A stretch of DNA of 64,000 nt, from the NCBI GenBank assembly GCA_016714225.1, contig JADJNS010000004.1, positions 1 to 64,000 of the forward strand. Reading direction: 5' to 3'. Shown piece by piece: positions 33,297 to 42,011 of this stretch (positions are counted from its first letter, which is position 1; each line of letters starts with the position of its first letter). A model generated the notes under the pieces. That model had not been told where the DNA came from and searched no databases. It saw only the letters and a list, made by a program, of their open reading frames with translations. The stretch comes from Archangiaceae bacterium. Lineage in GTDB: Bacteria > Myxococcota > Myxococcia > Myxococcales > Myxococcaceae. A program made the position numbers and the translations under genes.

Positions 33297-34727
33297 ATGA
33301 CCGACATGACCCGATCTGCGCTCCCGCTGCTTTCGTTGCTCGTCCCCGTGCTCGCATTCGCCCAAGGCCAGGTGCCTCGCGAAGTGGCGATGCCGTCGCT
33401 CGCTCCGCTGGTCGAGAGCGTCAAGTCGGCGGTGGTGAACGTCGACGTGCAGAAGCGCGAGAGCGGCGGCGGCGAGATGGACGACGAGATGCTCGAGCGC
33501 TTCTTCGGCATGCGCGCCCCGAAGGGCCGCGGGCAGCTGATGCAGGGCATGGGCAGCGGCTTCGTGATCGACCCCAAGGGCCTGGTGCTCACCAACAACC
33601 ACGTGGTCGACGGCGCGCTCACCACCCTGCGGGTGCGCTTCGACGACGGCCGCACCTTCGATGCCGAGGTGGTGGGCCGAGACCCGCTGGTCGACGTGGC
33701 GCTCATCAAGATCAAGGCGAAGGTCGACAACCTGCCCGCGCTCAAGCTGGGCGACTCGGCGGCGATGCGGGTGGGTGACTGGGTGGTGGCCATCGGCAAC
33801 CCCTTCGGGCTCGCCTCGAGCGTGTCGTCGGGCATCATCTCGGCCACCGAGCGCAAGATCGGCGCCGGCCCGTACGATCAGTTTCTGCAGACCGACGCGG
33901 CGATCAACCCCGGTAACTCGGGCGGCCCGCTGTTCAACCTGCGCGGCGAGGTGGTGGGCATGAACACCGCCATCTACTCGAACCCCCAGGCGCCGGTGGG
34001 CGGCAACATCGGCATCGGCTTCGCGGTGCCCTCGAACCTGATCAAGGCGCTGGTGCCGCAGCTCGAGAAAGAGGGCGCGGTCACCCGCGGCTGGCTGGGC
34101 GTGGGCATTCAAGATCTCACCCCAGAATTGGCCAAGGCGATGGGCGTGCCCGTCAGCGATGGCGCGGTGATCACCGCGGTCAACGACGGCTCTCCGGCGA
34201 AGAAGGCCGGCATGCTCGAAGACGACGCGGTGACCGCCATCGACGGCGAGAAGGTGCCCAACGCCGACGCGTTTCGCCGGGTGGTGGCGCTGAAGCGTCC
34301 CGACTCGGTGGTGGCGCTCAGCACCTTCCGCAACGGCAAGCCGGTCGAGGTGAAGGTGAAGCTCGGCACCCGCCCCGATCTCGAGAGGGTCGGCCAGCGC
34401 GAGCCCAAGGGCTCGGCGCGCGCCGCCGAAGACGCCAAGCCGTCGCGGCTGGGCCTCTCGTTTCAAGACATGGATCCGCGGCTCTCCGAGCGCACCGGGC
34501 TGCCCACCAGCGGAGCGCTGATCGTCGAGGTCGCGCCCGGGTCGGTGAGCGAGCGCGCCGGCCTGCGCCGCGGCATGGTGGTCATCGAGGCCAACCACCA
34601 CCGGGTGAGCGGCCGCGATGATCTGGTGCGCGCCATCTCCGACGCCAAGGCGGGCCAGGTGCTGCTCTTGCGCGTCACCGCGCCGGGCGGCGAAGGCCGC
34701 TCGCTGCGCGCGCTCGAGATTCCCTGA
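33297..34727 (+). CDS. Periplasmic serine protease/chaperone DegP (HtrA) family
   Basis: 476 aa from ATG 33297 (33306 is an alternative), with a signal peptide ending in AFAQG. The catalytic triad is complete: His102 in TNNHVVDG, Asp133 in VDVALIKI and Ser208 in NPGNSGGPL. Two PDZ domains follow (about 275-370 and 385-470; GWLGVGIQDLTPELAKAMG and LGLSFQDMDPRLSERTG). It degrades or refolds damaged envelope proteins. Length and order match DegP/MucD. The start of the ZU5 lipoprotein is 118 bases away on the other strand, so the genes may share a stress-responsive control region, though I see no clear promoter. Confidence 0.95.
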   Translation: MTDMTRSALPLLSLLVPVLAFAQGQVPREVAMPSLAPLVESVKSAVVNVDVQKRESGGGEMDDEMLERFFGMRAPKGRGQLMQGMGSGFVIDPKGLVLTNNHVVDGALTTLRVRFDDGRTFDAEVVGRDPLVDVALIKIKAKVDNLPALKLGDSAAMRVGDWVVAIGNPFGLASSVSSGIISATERKIGAGPYDQFLQTDAAINPGNSGGPLFNLRGEVVGMNTAIYSNPQAPVGGNIGIGFAVPSNLIKALVPQLEKEGAVTRGWLGVGIQDLTPELAKAMGVPVSDGAVITAVNDGSPAKKAGMLEDDAVTAIDGEKVPNADAFRRVVALKRPDSVVALSTFRNGKPVEVKVKLGTRPDLERVGQREPKGSARAAEDAKPSRLGLSFQDMDPRLSERTGLPTSGALIVEVAPGSVSERAGLRRGMVVIEANHHRVSGRDDLVRAISDAKAGQVLLLRVTAPGGEGRSLRALEIP

Positions 34728-34936
34728 GCTGATCAGCGCGGCCCGAGGGTCAGATCAGCACGAGATCAAGTTCCACAGACCTCCTCACCGGTTTTCGGAC
34801 ACGTGGCGATCAGCGGCCTCACGTGCGCTGGTGCGCCCGCGAACCATGTAGGTGTACGCCCGCCCCAACAGGTGGAAACGATTCGGCTCGACCCGAATTG
34901 GAAGCTGGCGCCCAACTTGCTCTCCTACCCCTCGTC
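34728..34936. other. Gap after htrA: hairpin and a short open frame
   Basis: GCTGATC (34728-34734) can pair with GATCAGC about 20 bases later, a possible weak terminator. From GTG 34803 a 45-codon frame runs to 34940 and ends QQVETIRLDPNWKLAPN..., overlapping the ATG of the next small ORF by ATGA. It looks protein-like at its end but matches no family I know. Confidence 0.25.
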
Positions 34937-35080
34937 ATGAGCACCGAGCCCTCGCCCCACAGACCCCGCCCGAAAGAGTTGCTGCTGCCCGTGACGCGGC
35001 TCGTGGCGAAGCTCTCGCTCACCGTTCAGAACGGCCAACTGGTGGCTCGACCGGGTGCGACCCTGGCCGCACAAAGTTGA
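34937..35080 (+). CDS. Small hypothetical protein (47 aa)
   Basis: ATG 34937 to TGA 35080. The peptide (MSTEPSPHRPRPKELLLPV, then TRLVAKLSLTVQNGQLVARPG) has a Pro/Arg-rich start and one amphipathic stretch. Most codons end in G or C, as in neighbouring genes, which argues mildly for coding. Its start overlaps the stop of the short open frame before it. No family recognised; it could be spurious. Confidence 0.3.
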   Translation: MSTEPSPHRPRPKELLLPVTRLVAKLSLTVQNGQLVARPGATLAAQS

Positions 35081-35121
35081 TTTGAGGCCGATTTTTCGGG
35101 GTCTGGCGCGATCGCCGCACG

Positions 35122-35141
35122 TGACACCACACGTAGTGTCA
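35122..35141. promoter_or_regulatory. TGACAC-N8-GTGTCA palindrome upstream of smc
   Basis: A perfect 6-bp inverted repeat with an 8-base spacer, centred 68 bases before the smc start codon. The half-site extends to ACGTGACACC, one base from ACATGACACC found at 27014-27023 and (inverted) at 29008-29017. Operator function is inferred. Confidence 0.4.
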
Positions 35142-35199
35142 TGCTAGTGGGCTTGAGCCTGCCGCATCAAAAGCGGCAAGAAGGTCCAGGTCTCACGCC

Positions 35200-38100
35200 A
35201 TGCGGATCAAACGGCTCGACATCACCGGCTTCAAGTCGTTCATGGAGCGGAGCGTCTTCTCGTTCCACGACGGCATCACCGGCGTGGTCGGCCCCAACGG
35301 CTGCGGCAAGTCGAACGTGGTCGATTCGATTCGCTGGGTGATGGGCGAGCAGAGCGCCAAGAACCTGCGCGGCCGTGGCATGGAGGACGTGATCTTCAAC
35401 GGCAGCGAGACGCAGGCGCCGCTGTCGATGGCCGAAGTCACGCTCAACTTCTCGGTCGAGGCCGAGGACGTTCTGCCGCCGCAGTTCGCCGGGCTGCCCG
35501 AGGTCTCGGTGACCCGCCGCCTCTTCCGCAGCGGCGAGAGCGAGTACGAGATCAACCGCACCCGCTGCCGGCTGCTCGACATCACCGAGCTGTTCCTGGG
35601 CACCGGCGTGGGCACCCGCGCCTACAGCATCATCGAGCAGGGCCGCGTCGGGCAGATCGTCAGCTCGCGCCCCGAAGATCGCCGCACCTTCATCGAAGAG
35701 GCCGCCGGCGTCACCCGCTACAAGGCGCGCAAGAAGGCCGCCGAGCGGAAGATGGAGCACGCGGCCAACAACCTCTTGCGCGTCAACGACGTGGTGGCCG
35801 AGCTGAAGGTCCGCCACGACTCGCTGCAGCGCCAGGCGAAGAAGGCCGAGAAGTACCGCACCCTCAAGGCCGAGATGCGGAAGATCGAGCTGCACGTGGC
35901 CAGCCACCGCTGGCTCGAGCTGCTCGCGACCCGCAAGGTGGTCGAGGCCCGCCTGCAAGAGCTGTCGGAGAGCGAGCGCGCCGCGGTCGAAGCGGTGCAG
36001 CTTAAAGAGAGCGGCATCACCGCGCAGCGCGAGGGGCTCGAGCACGAGCAGCGCGAGCTCGAGCGGCTGGCCGCTGAGGTGCACGCCGGGCAGGCGCAGG
36101 TGCAGCTCGACGCCTCGAACCTCGAGCACTGGTCGCGCGACGAGGCCGCCACCGCCGCCCGCATCGCCGCGCTCGAGGCCGAGCAGGTCGAGCTGGTGCA
36201 GGGCGTTCACGCGGCGCAAGAAGAGGCCCGGGCGCGGCGCGCCGAGGGCGAGCAGCTCGAGATCGCCGGCAAGGAAGACGAGGTCGCCTCGTCGGTGCTG
36301 GCCGAAGAGCTGCGCCGCAGCTCCGAGCTCGCGTCTCAGGTCGCCGAGCGGCTCAAGAGAGATCGCGACGAGCTGCTCGAGGCCTCGCGCAAGGTCGTGA
36401 GCCTCGAGTCGTCGATGAGCGGGCTCGAGCGCCGCAAGGCCGACGCCGAAGCGGCCGCCTCACGGCTGCAGGGCGAGCTCGAAGGGCTCGACACCGAGCG
36501 CAAGGCGGTCGAGGCCGGCAAGGCCGACGTGGTCTCGCGGGTCGGCCAGTCGCGGCAGGCGCATGCCGAGCTGCAGGCCCGGCGCGGCGAAGAAGAGTCG
36601 TCGCTCGAGCGCGCCCGCGAGGCGTTCGCCGAGAACGAGATTCAGGTGATCTGCCTGCGCGAAGAGCTCGCCGACAAGCGCAGCCGCCTGCACTCGCTCG
36701 AAGAGATTCAGCGGAACTACGAGGGCTACGACCGCGGCGTGCGCGCGGTGATGCAGCAGCTGGGCGACGACCCCGGCCAGGCCGGCGTGGTGGGCCTGCT
36801 CTCCGATCTGCTCTCGACTCCGCAAGAGCTCGAGAAGGCGCTCGAGGCGGTGCTCGCCGAGCGCATGCAGCACGTGGTGGTTCAGTCGCCCAAGATCGCC
36901 TGGGAGTGGATCGAGCGACTCGGCGCCCGCGGCGAGGGGCGCGCCACCTTCATTCCGCTCGGGCCCGACGCCGGGCAGGCCGCCGATTCTCAGGTCGACG
37001 CCGCACCGCTGGCAGCGGTCGAGGCCGTCGCGCCTGCTCCGGTCGAGCCCGAGTCGGTGCTCGGCTCGGCGCTGGTCGAGCTGACCGCGGCGCCGCTCGA
37101 GAGCTCCGAGGCTCAGGCTACCGCTCCGGTCGAGCCTGTCGCGCCGGTCGAGCCTGTCGCTCCGGTCGACGCGCAGGTTTCGACTCCGGTCGAGGCGGCG
37201 GCGGCCGCGCCGGTCGCCCAGGCCAAAGCGTACACGCTGCCGGTGGCGGCGCTGCAGGTGGTGCACGCCACCCGCGGCGAGGCGAAAGATCTGCTCGACG
37301 TGCTGCTCGACGGCGTGCAGTTCGTCGCCGACCTGCCGGCGGCCAAGGCGCTCAGCGCGCACAGCCCGCATCACACCTTCGTGACCCTGGCCGGCGAGGT
37401 GGTTCGCCCCGGCGGCGTGGCCACCGGCGGCGTGCTCGAGGGCGCGGGCGTCGGCGCGCTCCACAAGCGCCGCGAGATCGAGGCGATCAAGCTCGAGGTG
37501 CACGAGATCGAGGGCCGCTACAACGAGATCGTCACCCGGCACTACGCCCTGCAGAAGCAGATGGGGCACTCCGAGGGCGTGCTCAAAGGCCTGTCGCGCC
37601 ACGCGCACGCCGAAGAGCTGTCGCTGGCGGCGCACGAGAAAGATCTCTCGGCGGCGGCCGCCGCGCTGGCCAAGCTCGACGAGCGGGTGTCGGCGGTGCG
37701 GGCCGAGCTCGAGGCCGCGATTCGGGTGCTCGAGTCGCTGGGCGCCGAGGGCGACGCGGCGCGCGGAGAGCTGCTCCACGCCGAGGCCGACCGGGCCGCG
37801 CGCGACGAGCGGGTGCGCCTGCTGTCGTCCGAGATCGAGGGGCTCGAGGCGCGCGCGGTCGAGCAGCGCGAGCAGCAGACCGCCCTCAAGGTGAAGGTGG
37901 CGTCGACCGGCGAGAAGATCGACAACGCGCAGCGCGCCGTCGCCGCGGCCGAAGAGCGGGTGGTCGAGCTCAACGGGCGCAGCGAGCGCGCTCAGCTGGC
38001 GCACGGCGAAGCCCTGACCCACCTGACCCGCCTGCGCGAGCGCATCGCCTCGACGACCACCGAGACCGCCGCCCGCGCCGCCGAGCTCGCCAGCCGCCAG

Positions 38101-39018
38101 GCCGAGCTCACCGAGCGCCGGGGCGCCCACGCCGCGGCCACCCAGACGGTGCGCGAGCAGGAGCTCGAGCTCAAGGTGCTGCGCGAGCAGCTCGACGAGG
38201 CGGCGCAGGGGCTCGGCAAGCTGCAGATCACCGAGCGCGAGGCGGCCATCGAGCTCGGTCACCTCGAGCAGCAGGTGCAAGAGCGGTGGTCGCAGCCCAT
38301 CGGGCACGCGGTCGGCGAGTTCCACCTCGAGAAGGCTCCCACCGAAGAGGCCCACGCCCAGCTGAAAGATCTGCGGGTGCAGGTCGAGCGCATGGGCGAG
38401 GTCAACGTCGCCTCGATCGACGAGCTCACCGAGGTCGCCCAGCGCTACGACTTCCTGCTCAAGCAGCGGCTCGATCTCGAGAGCTCGATCGACCAGCTCA
38501 AGATCGCCATCAAGAAGATCGACGCCACCTCACGCGAGCGCTTCGCCCACACCTTCGACGCGGTGAACGAGCGCTTCCAGAAGATCTTCCCCCGGCTGTT
38601 CGGCGGTGGCCGCGCCAGCCTGGTGCTCACCGAAGAGGGGCCCGGCATCGAGGCCGGCGTCGAGATCGTCGTGCAGCCTCCCGGCAAGAAGCTGCAGAGC
38701 GTGCAGCTGCTCTCGGGCGGCGAGAAGGCGCTCACTGCGGTCGGCATGATCTTCGCCATCTTCCTCATCAAGCCGACGCCGTTCTGTCTGCTCGACGAGG
38801 TCGACGCCCCGCTCGATGAGGCCAACGTCGGTCGCTACAACGACATGGTGAAAGAGATGAGCAAGCAGTCGCAGTTCATTCTCATCACCCACAACAAGCG
38901 CACCATGGAGATCGTCGACAACCTGTACGGCGTCACCATGGAAGAGCCGGGCATCTCGAAGCTGGTGACGGTGAAGCTGCGCGAGGCCGTCGCGGTGAAC
39001 GAGAACCAGGTGGCGTGA
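35200..39018 (+). CDS. smc: Chromosome segregation ATPase SMC with an unusual hinge insertion
   Basis: 1272 aa, longer than the usual 1150-1200. Walker A GPNGCGKSN (31-39), coiled coils, hinge (about 525-745), coiled coils, signature LLSGGEKAL (about 1168) and Walker B FCLLDEVDAPLDEAN (about 1194) are all intact. Within the hinge, between RATFIPLGPD and LPVAALQVV (about 588-678), there is a 90-residue Pro/Val/Glu/Ala insertion with repeated APVEPVAPVEP, presumably a disordered loop. SMC compacts and separates sister chromosomes with ScpA/ScpB, which are not in the window. A TGACAC palindrome lies upstream and a terminator-like hairpin downstream. Confidence 0.97.
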   Translation: MRIKRLDITGFKSFMERSVFSFHDGITGVVGPNGCGKSNVVDSIRWVMGEQSAKNLRGRGMEDVIFNGSETQAPLSMAEVTLNFSVEAEDVLPPQFAGLPEVSVTRRLFRSGESEYEINRTRCRLLDITELFLGTGVGTRAYSIIEQGRVGQIVSSRPEDRRTFIEEAAGVTRYKARKKAAERKMEHAANNLLRVNDVVAELKVRHDSLQRQAKKAEKYRTLKAEMRKIELHVASHRWLELLATRKVVEARLQELSESERAAVEAVQLKESGITAQREGLEHEQRELERLAAEVHAGQAQVQLDASNLEHWSRDEAATAARIAALEAEQVELVQGVHAAQEEARARRAEGEQLEIAGKEDEVASSVLAEELRRSSELASQVAERLKRDRDELLEASRKVVSLESSMSGLERRKADAEAAASRLQGELEGLDTERKAVEAGKADVVSRVGQSRQAHAELQARRGEEESSLERAREAFAENEIQVICLREELADKRSRLHSLEEIQRNYEGYDRGVRAVMQQLGDDPGQAGVVGLLSDLLSTPQELEKALEAVLAERMQHVVVQSPKIAWEWIERLGARGEGRATFIPLGPDAGQAADSQVDAAPLAAVEAVAPAPVEPESVLGSALVELTAAPLESSEAQATAPVEPVAPVEPVAPVDAQVSTPVEAAAAAPVAQAKAYTLPVAALQVVHATRGEAKDLLDVLLDGVQFVADLPAAKALSAHSPHHTFVTLAGEVVRPGGVATGGVLEGAGVGALHKRREIEAIKLEVHEIEGRYNEIVTRHYALQKQMGHSEGVLKGLSRHAHAEELSLAAHEKDLSAAAAALAKLDERVSAVRAELEAAIRVLESLGAEGDAARGELLHAEADRAARDERVRLLSSEIEGLEARAVEQREQQTALKVKVASTGEKIDNAQRAVAAAEERVVELNGRSERAQLAHGEALTHLTRLRERIASTTTETAARAAELASRQAELTERRGAHAAATQTVREQELELKVLREQLDEAAQGLGKLQITEREAAIELGHLEQQVQERWSQPIGHAVGEFHLEKAPTEEAHAQLKDLRVQVERMGEVNVASIDELTEVAQRYDFLLKQRLDLESSIDQLKIAIKKIDATSRERFAHTFDAVNERFQKIFPRLFGGGRASLVLTEEGPGIEAGVEIVVQPPGKKLQSVQLLSGGEKALTAVGMIFAIFLIKPTPFCLLDEVDAPLDEANVGRYNDMVKEMSKQSQFILITHNKRTMEIVDNLYGVTMEEPGISKLVTVKLREAVAVNENQVA

Positions 39019-39019
39019 G

Positions 39020-39043
39020 CGCCCCTCTTCAGGTCGAGGGGCG
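39020..39043. terminator. 8-bp stem hairpin after smc
   Basis: CGCCCCTC (39020-39027) pairs with GAGGGGCG (39036-39043) around an 8-base loop, directly after the smc stop and before the convergent lipoprotein gene. No T tract follows, so it may work in both directions or depend on Rho. Confidence 0.6.
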
Positions 39044-39075
39044 TCGCCTTCAGCTTCAGCAACTGACCGTTCGGT

Positions 39076-39411
39076 TCAGGGCGTGCTGCCCGAGGTCGCC
39101 GGCGGCGGCGGCAGTGGAGCCGCGGGAGTCGCAGGGCAGGGCGTGCCCGACAGCGACGTCTCGACGCACTGCAGATCCCAACCGGTCACCACGACCGGCT
39201 GCAGCCCGCCTCCCGCCGTCATGATGAACGACTGACACCGCATCGCGCGGCCACAGCCCTTCGCACCGTAGGTGTCGTAGCCGACCTCGGTCACCGTGAC
39301 CTCGGCCGGCGGGCAGTTGAACTCGAACGCGGCCCGCTGGCGCACATCGCGGTCGAGGTGACTGCAGGAGGTCGCGGCGAGACCGACGAAAAGGGCCAAT
39401 CTGAGGTTCAT
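39076..39411 (-). CDS. Small lipoprotein of a myxobacterial Cys-containing family
   Basis: 111 aa from ATG 39411. Signal MNLRLALFVGLAATSC gives a lipidated Cys16. The body has RAAFEFNCPPAEVTVTEVG and YGAKGCGRAMRC, a pattern I recognise from short lipoproteins that occur in many copies in Myxococcota; their role is unknown. The last 25 residues are Pro/Ala-rich. It converges on smc across the hairpin. Confidence 0.75.
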   Translation of the reverse strand: MNLRLALFVGLAATSCSHLDRDVRQRAAFEFNCPPAEVTVTEVGYDTYGAKGCGRAMRCQSFIMTAGGGLQPVVVTGWDLQCVETSLSGTPCPATPAAPLPPPPATSGSTP

Positions 39412-39483
39412 GACCCCTATTGTGTTCATTTCGCCTACCCGTCACGTTCAGATCGAGATTTCGGTTCGTGCGTTCAAGGCTCC

Positions 39484-40590
39484 ATGAACCGATTTCTCCT
39501 CTTTTCCGCGCTGTTGGCCGTGCCGGCGTTCGCCGCGACCCCCCCCGAGCCGAAGGTGCAGATCGCCATTCTGCTCGACACCTCGAGCTCGATGGACGGG
39601 CTCATCAACCAGACCAAAGAGCAGCTGTGGAAGATCGTGAACACGTTCGCCACCGCGAAGCGCGAGGGCAAGCGGGCGCGCATCGAGCTGGCGCTCTACG
39701 AGTACGGCAACGATCGCCTCTCGGCCGAGAGCGGGTACCTTCGCCAGATCTCGCCGCTGACCCAGAACCTCGACGCCATCTCCGAGCAGCTGTTCGCGCT
39801 CAAGACCAACGGCGGCAGCGAGTACTGCGGCCAGGTGATCTCCAAGGCGGTCGAGCAGCTCGAGTGGAGCCGCGACCCCCACGACCTGAAGCTCATCTAC
39901 ATCGCCGGCAACGAGCCGTTCACCCAGGGGCCCGTCGACTACAAGAAGTCGGTGAAGGGCGCGATCGAGCGCGGCATCGTGGTGAACACCATTCACTGCG
40001 GTGACGAGCAGGCCGGCATCAGCGGCGAGTGGAAGGCCGCCGCGCTGCTCGCCGATGGCAACTTCCTCACCATCGACCAGAACCGCGCGGTCGCCTACGT
40101 CGCCGCCCCGCAGGACAAGGAGCTCGCCGAGCTGGGCGCGAAGCTCAACAGCACCTACGTGGGTTATGGCCGCGCCGCGCCCGCCGCCGCCGCGCGCCAG
40201 GAGGCGCAGGACAAGAACGCCGCCGGCCTCTCGATGGGGAGCATGGCGGCCCGCGCGGTGTCGAAGTCGTCGGGCGCCTACGACAACTCGGAGTGGGACC
40301 TGGTCGACGCCAAACAGAAGGGCGGCAAGGATCTCGCCAAGATGGAAGAGGCCGAGCTGCCCGCCCAGATGCGCGGCATGAAGCCGGCCGACCGCGAGGC
40401 CTTCGTCACCCAGAAGGCCAAGGAGCGCACCGCGCTGCAGACTCGCATTCAGCAGCTCAACGGCGAGCGCGAGAAGTTCGTGCAGGCGGAGATGAAGAAG
40501 CAGGCCGCCGCCCCGGCCAAGACGATGGACGCCGCGCTGATTCAGTCGGCCAAGGCGCAGGGCAGCGACAAGGCCTTCTCGTTCGAGTGA
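39484..40590 (+). CDS. Secreted von Willebrand factor A domain protein
   Basis: 368 aa with a signal peptide (MNRFLLFSALLAVPAFA). The vWA domain has an intact MIDAS start DTSSSM (DxSxS, about residues 34-39), a downstream Thr in LKTNGGSEYCG and Asp/Asn-containing loop LIYIAGNEPF. The C-terminal third is helical and rich in Lys/Glu/Ala (KMEEAELPAQMRG, LQTRIQQLNGEREKF). vWA proteins of this sort bind a metal-dependent partner, often in stress or pilus functions; the partner is unknown. A terminator-like hairpin follows 26 bases after the stop, so it is probably a single-gene unit. Confidence 0.85.
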   Translation: MNRFLLFSALLAVPAFAATPPEPKVQIAILLDTSSSMDGLINQTKEQLWKIVNTFATAKREGKRARIELALYEYGNDRLSAESGYLRQISPLTQNLDAISEQLFALKTNGGSEYCGQVISKAVEQLEWSRDPHDLKLIYIAGNEPFTQGPVDYKKSVKGAIERGIVVNTIHCGDEQAGISGEWKAAALLADGNFLTIDQNRAVAYVAAPQDKELAELGAKLNSTYVGYGRAAPAAAARQEAQDKNAAGLSMGSMAARAVSKSSGAYDNSEWDLVDAKQKGGKDLAKMEEAELPAQMRGMKPADREAFVTQKAKERTALQTRIQQLNGEREKFVQAEMKKQAAAPAKTMDAALIQSAKAQGSDKAFSFE

Positions 40591-40616
40591 GCCTTTAGAA
40601 GCCTTCGGGCCGGTGC

Positions 40617-40649
40617 GACGGGCGGTCCTCCAGGCGAGGGCCGCCCGTC
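40617..40649 (+). terminator. 9-bp stem hairpin with short T-rich tail
   Basis: GACGGGCGG (40617-40625) pairs with CCGCCCGTC (40641-40649), followed by TTGCCCTTT. It probably ends the vWA gene transcript. Confidence 0.65.
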
Positions 40650-40723
40650 TTGCCCTTTCAGCCCGGGGCCCGACCGAAAGACGCTGGAAACCGAGATCGC
40701 ACGGCGGTACGTCTTCTCCCGCG

Positions 40724-41359
40724 ATGGCCTGGGAGCTCGACCAACACGACGAACTGCCGTACCGCTTCTCGCTGCCGCCGGGGTACGACCCCTCGAGGCG
40801 GCAGTACCCGGTGGTGGTCTACCTGCACGGCAGCGCCGAGCGCGGCTCGGACACCGTGGCGCAGCTCAAGAACGGGGTCGACGCGCTGCTCGGCCAGCAC
40901 CTGATCGCGGTCGCTCCGCAGTGCCCGATGAACGACACCTTCGGCGGCAGCTGGTACGGCGGCGAGTCGCGCACCCAGCGGCACGTGGTCGAGCTGGTGA
41001 AGTCGCTCGCCCACCGCCGCTCGGTCGACGCCCACCGCATCTCGGTGATCGGCTACTCGATGGGCGGCATCGGCCTGTGGGACCTGCTCGTCCGGCACCG
41101 CGCCTTGTTCAGCGCCGGGGTGCCGATCGCGTCTGACTTGGACCTCTCGACGGCCAAGGCGCTCGAGGGCTTTCCCCTCTGGGCCTTTCACGGCGAGCGC
41201 GACGACCTGGTGCCAAACACCCAGGTGCGTGCGGTGGCGAAGCTTCTCCCACCGCCGTTTCGCTACACCGAGCTGCCGGGCGTGGGGCACGACTCGTGGC
41301 GCAAGGCCTTCGCCAACCCCGAGCTGCTGCCGTGGCTGCTGGCGCAGCGCTCGGCCTGA
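40724..41359 (+). CDS. Alpha/beta hydrolase (esterase/carboxylesterase type)
   Basis: 211 aa, start ATG 40724. It has the oxyanion strand VVVYLHGSAERG, the nucleophile elbow GYSMGG with Ser112, an acid in GERDDLVPN (Asp160 or 161) and His189 in GVGHDSW. This is the layout of small cytosolic carboxylesterases/phospholipase-like enzymes (dienelactone hydrolase/PHB-depolymerase-like). There is no signal peptide. Substrate unknown. It stands alone between a terminator and a convergent gene. Confidence 0.85.
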   Translation: MAWELDQHDELPYRFSLPPGYDPSRRQYPVVVYLHGSAERGSDTVAQLKNGVDALLGQHLIAVAPQCPMNDTFGGSWYGGESRTQRHVVELVKSLAHRRSVDAHRISVIGYSMGGIGLWDLLVRHRALFSAGVPIASDLDLSTAKALEGFPLWAFHGERDDLVPNTQVRAVAKLLPPPFRYTELPGVGHDSWRKAFANPELLPWLLAQRSA

Positions 41360-41401
41360 CGACCTCGCGTTTGGAAAGGTCGCCCGCTCTCGCTTCGCGC
41401 C

Positions 41402-41917
41402 TCAGCGTAGAAAGATGAGCGCCAGAATCAGCGCCGCCGCGATCAGCAGCGGCAGCGCGTAGGCGATGAGGCCCACCGCGGCGCCGGCCTTCACCAGCGC
41501 TCCGCGCGGGGTGCGCGGCTCGTCGATCTTCAAGCAGTCTTCGCACAGCGGCGGGCTGCCCAGCGAGCCGCACCCCGCGCACAAGAAGGTGCCGCAGCGC
41601 GAGCAGATCGCCACCGCCGGCCGCTCGTGCACCGGGCACACGTTGCCGTCGAGCACCGCGCTCGAGTCGGTCTCGGTCGAGTCGAGCTGGGGCTTGGCCT
41701 GGAGCAGGGCGGTGGCGGTCTCGAGCTCGCTCTTGGGCACGAAGATCACCGGGCGCGCCCCGGCGAGATCGACCACGTAGGCGCCCAGGCTGGTGCGGGT
41801 GTCGCCGTGCACCACGTGCGCGATGCCGTGCGCCTCGAGCAGGCCGCGCAGCGACTCGGCCTCGAGGCCGTCTTCACACTCGGCGAGCATCACCATCTGC
41901 TCGCCGTCGTCGCTCAC
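41402..41917 (-). CDS. DUF2007-type signal protein with zinc-finger and C-terminal membrane helix
   Basis: 171 aa from GTG 41917, chosen because GAGGTGAAGG lies just upstream; the ATG at 41896 is weaker. Residues 8-75 (VMLAECEDGLEAESLRGLL, then FVPKSELETATALL) match the small alpha/beta DUF2007 domain. A B-box-like zinc site follows (CPVHERPAVAICSRC, FLCAGCGS, LCEDCL). The last 35 residues are one or two hydrophobic helices, so the protein is tail-anchored. The family is annotated as putative signal transduction; its ligand is unknown. Confidence 0.75.
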   Translation of the reverse strand: MSDDGEQMVMLAECEDGLEAESLRGLLEAHGIAHVVHGDTRTSLGAYVVDLAGARPVIFVPKSELETATALLQAKPQLDSTETDSSAVLDGNVCPVHERPAVAICSRCGTFLCAGCGSLGSPPLCEDCLKIDEPRTPRGALVKAGAAVGLIAYALPLLIAAALILALIFLR

Positions 41918-42011
41918 GCCTTCACCTCGAGCAGCGGCTCTTGAAGGGCGCAAAAAGGCTTCTCGGCGGCGGCCATGTCGGGAACTTTCCTTGACGGTCG
42001 GGGGTTGAGTC

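Noticed and set aside
34819..35022. 67-residue minus-strand ORF in the gap before smc
   Set aside because: Composition lacks the codon bias of neighbouring genes and it has no start signal or recognisable motif.
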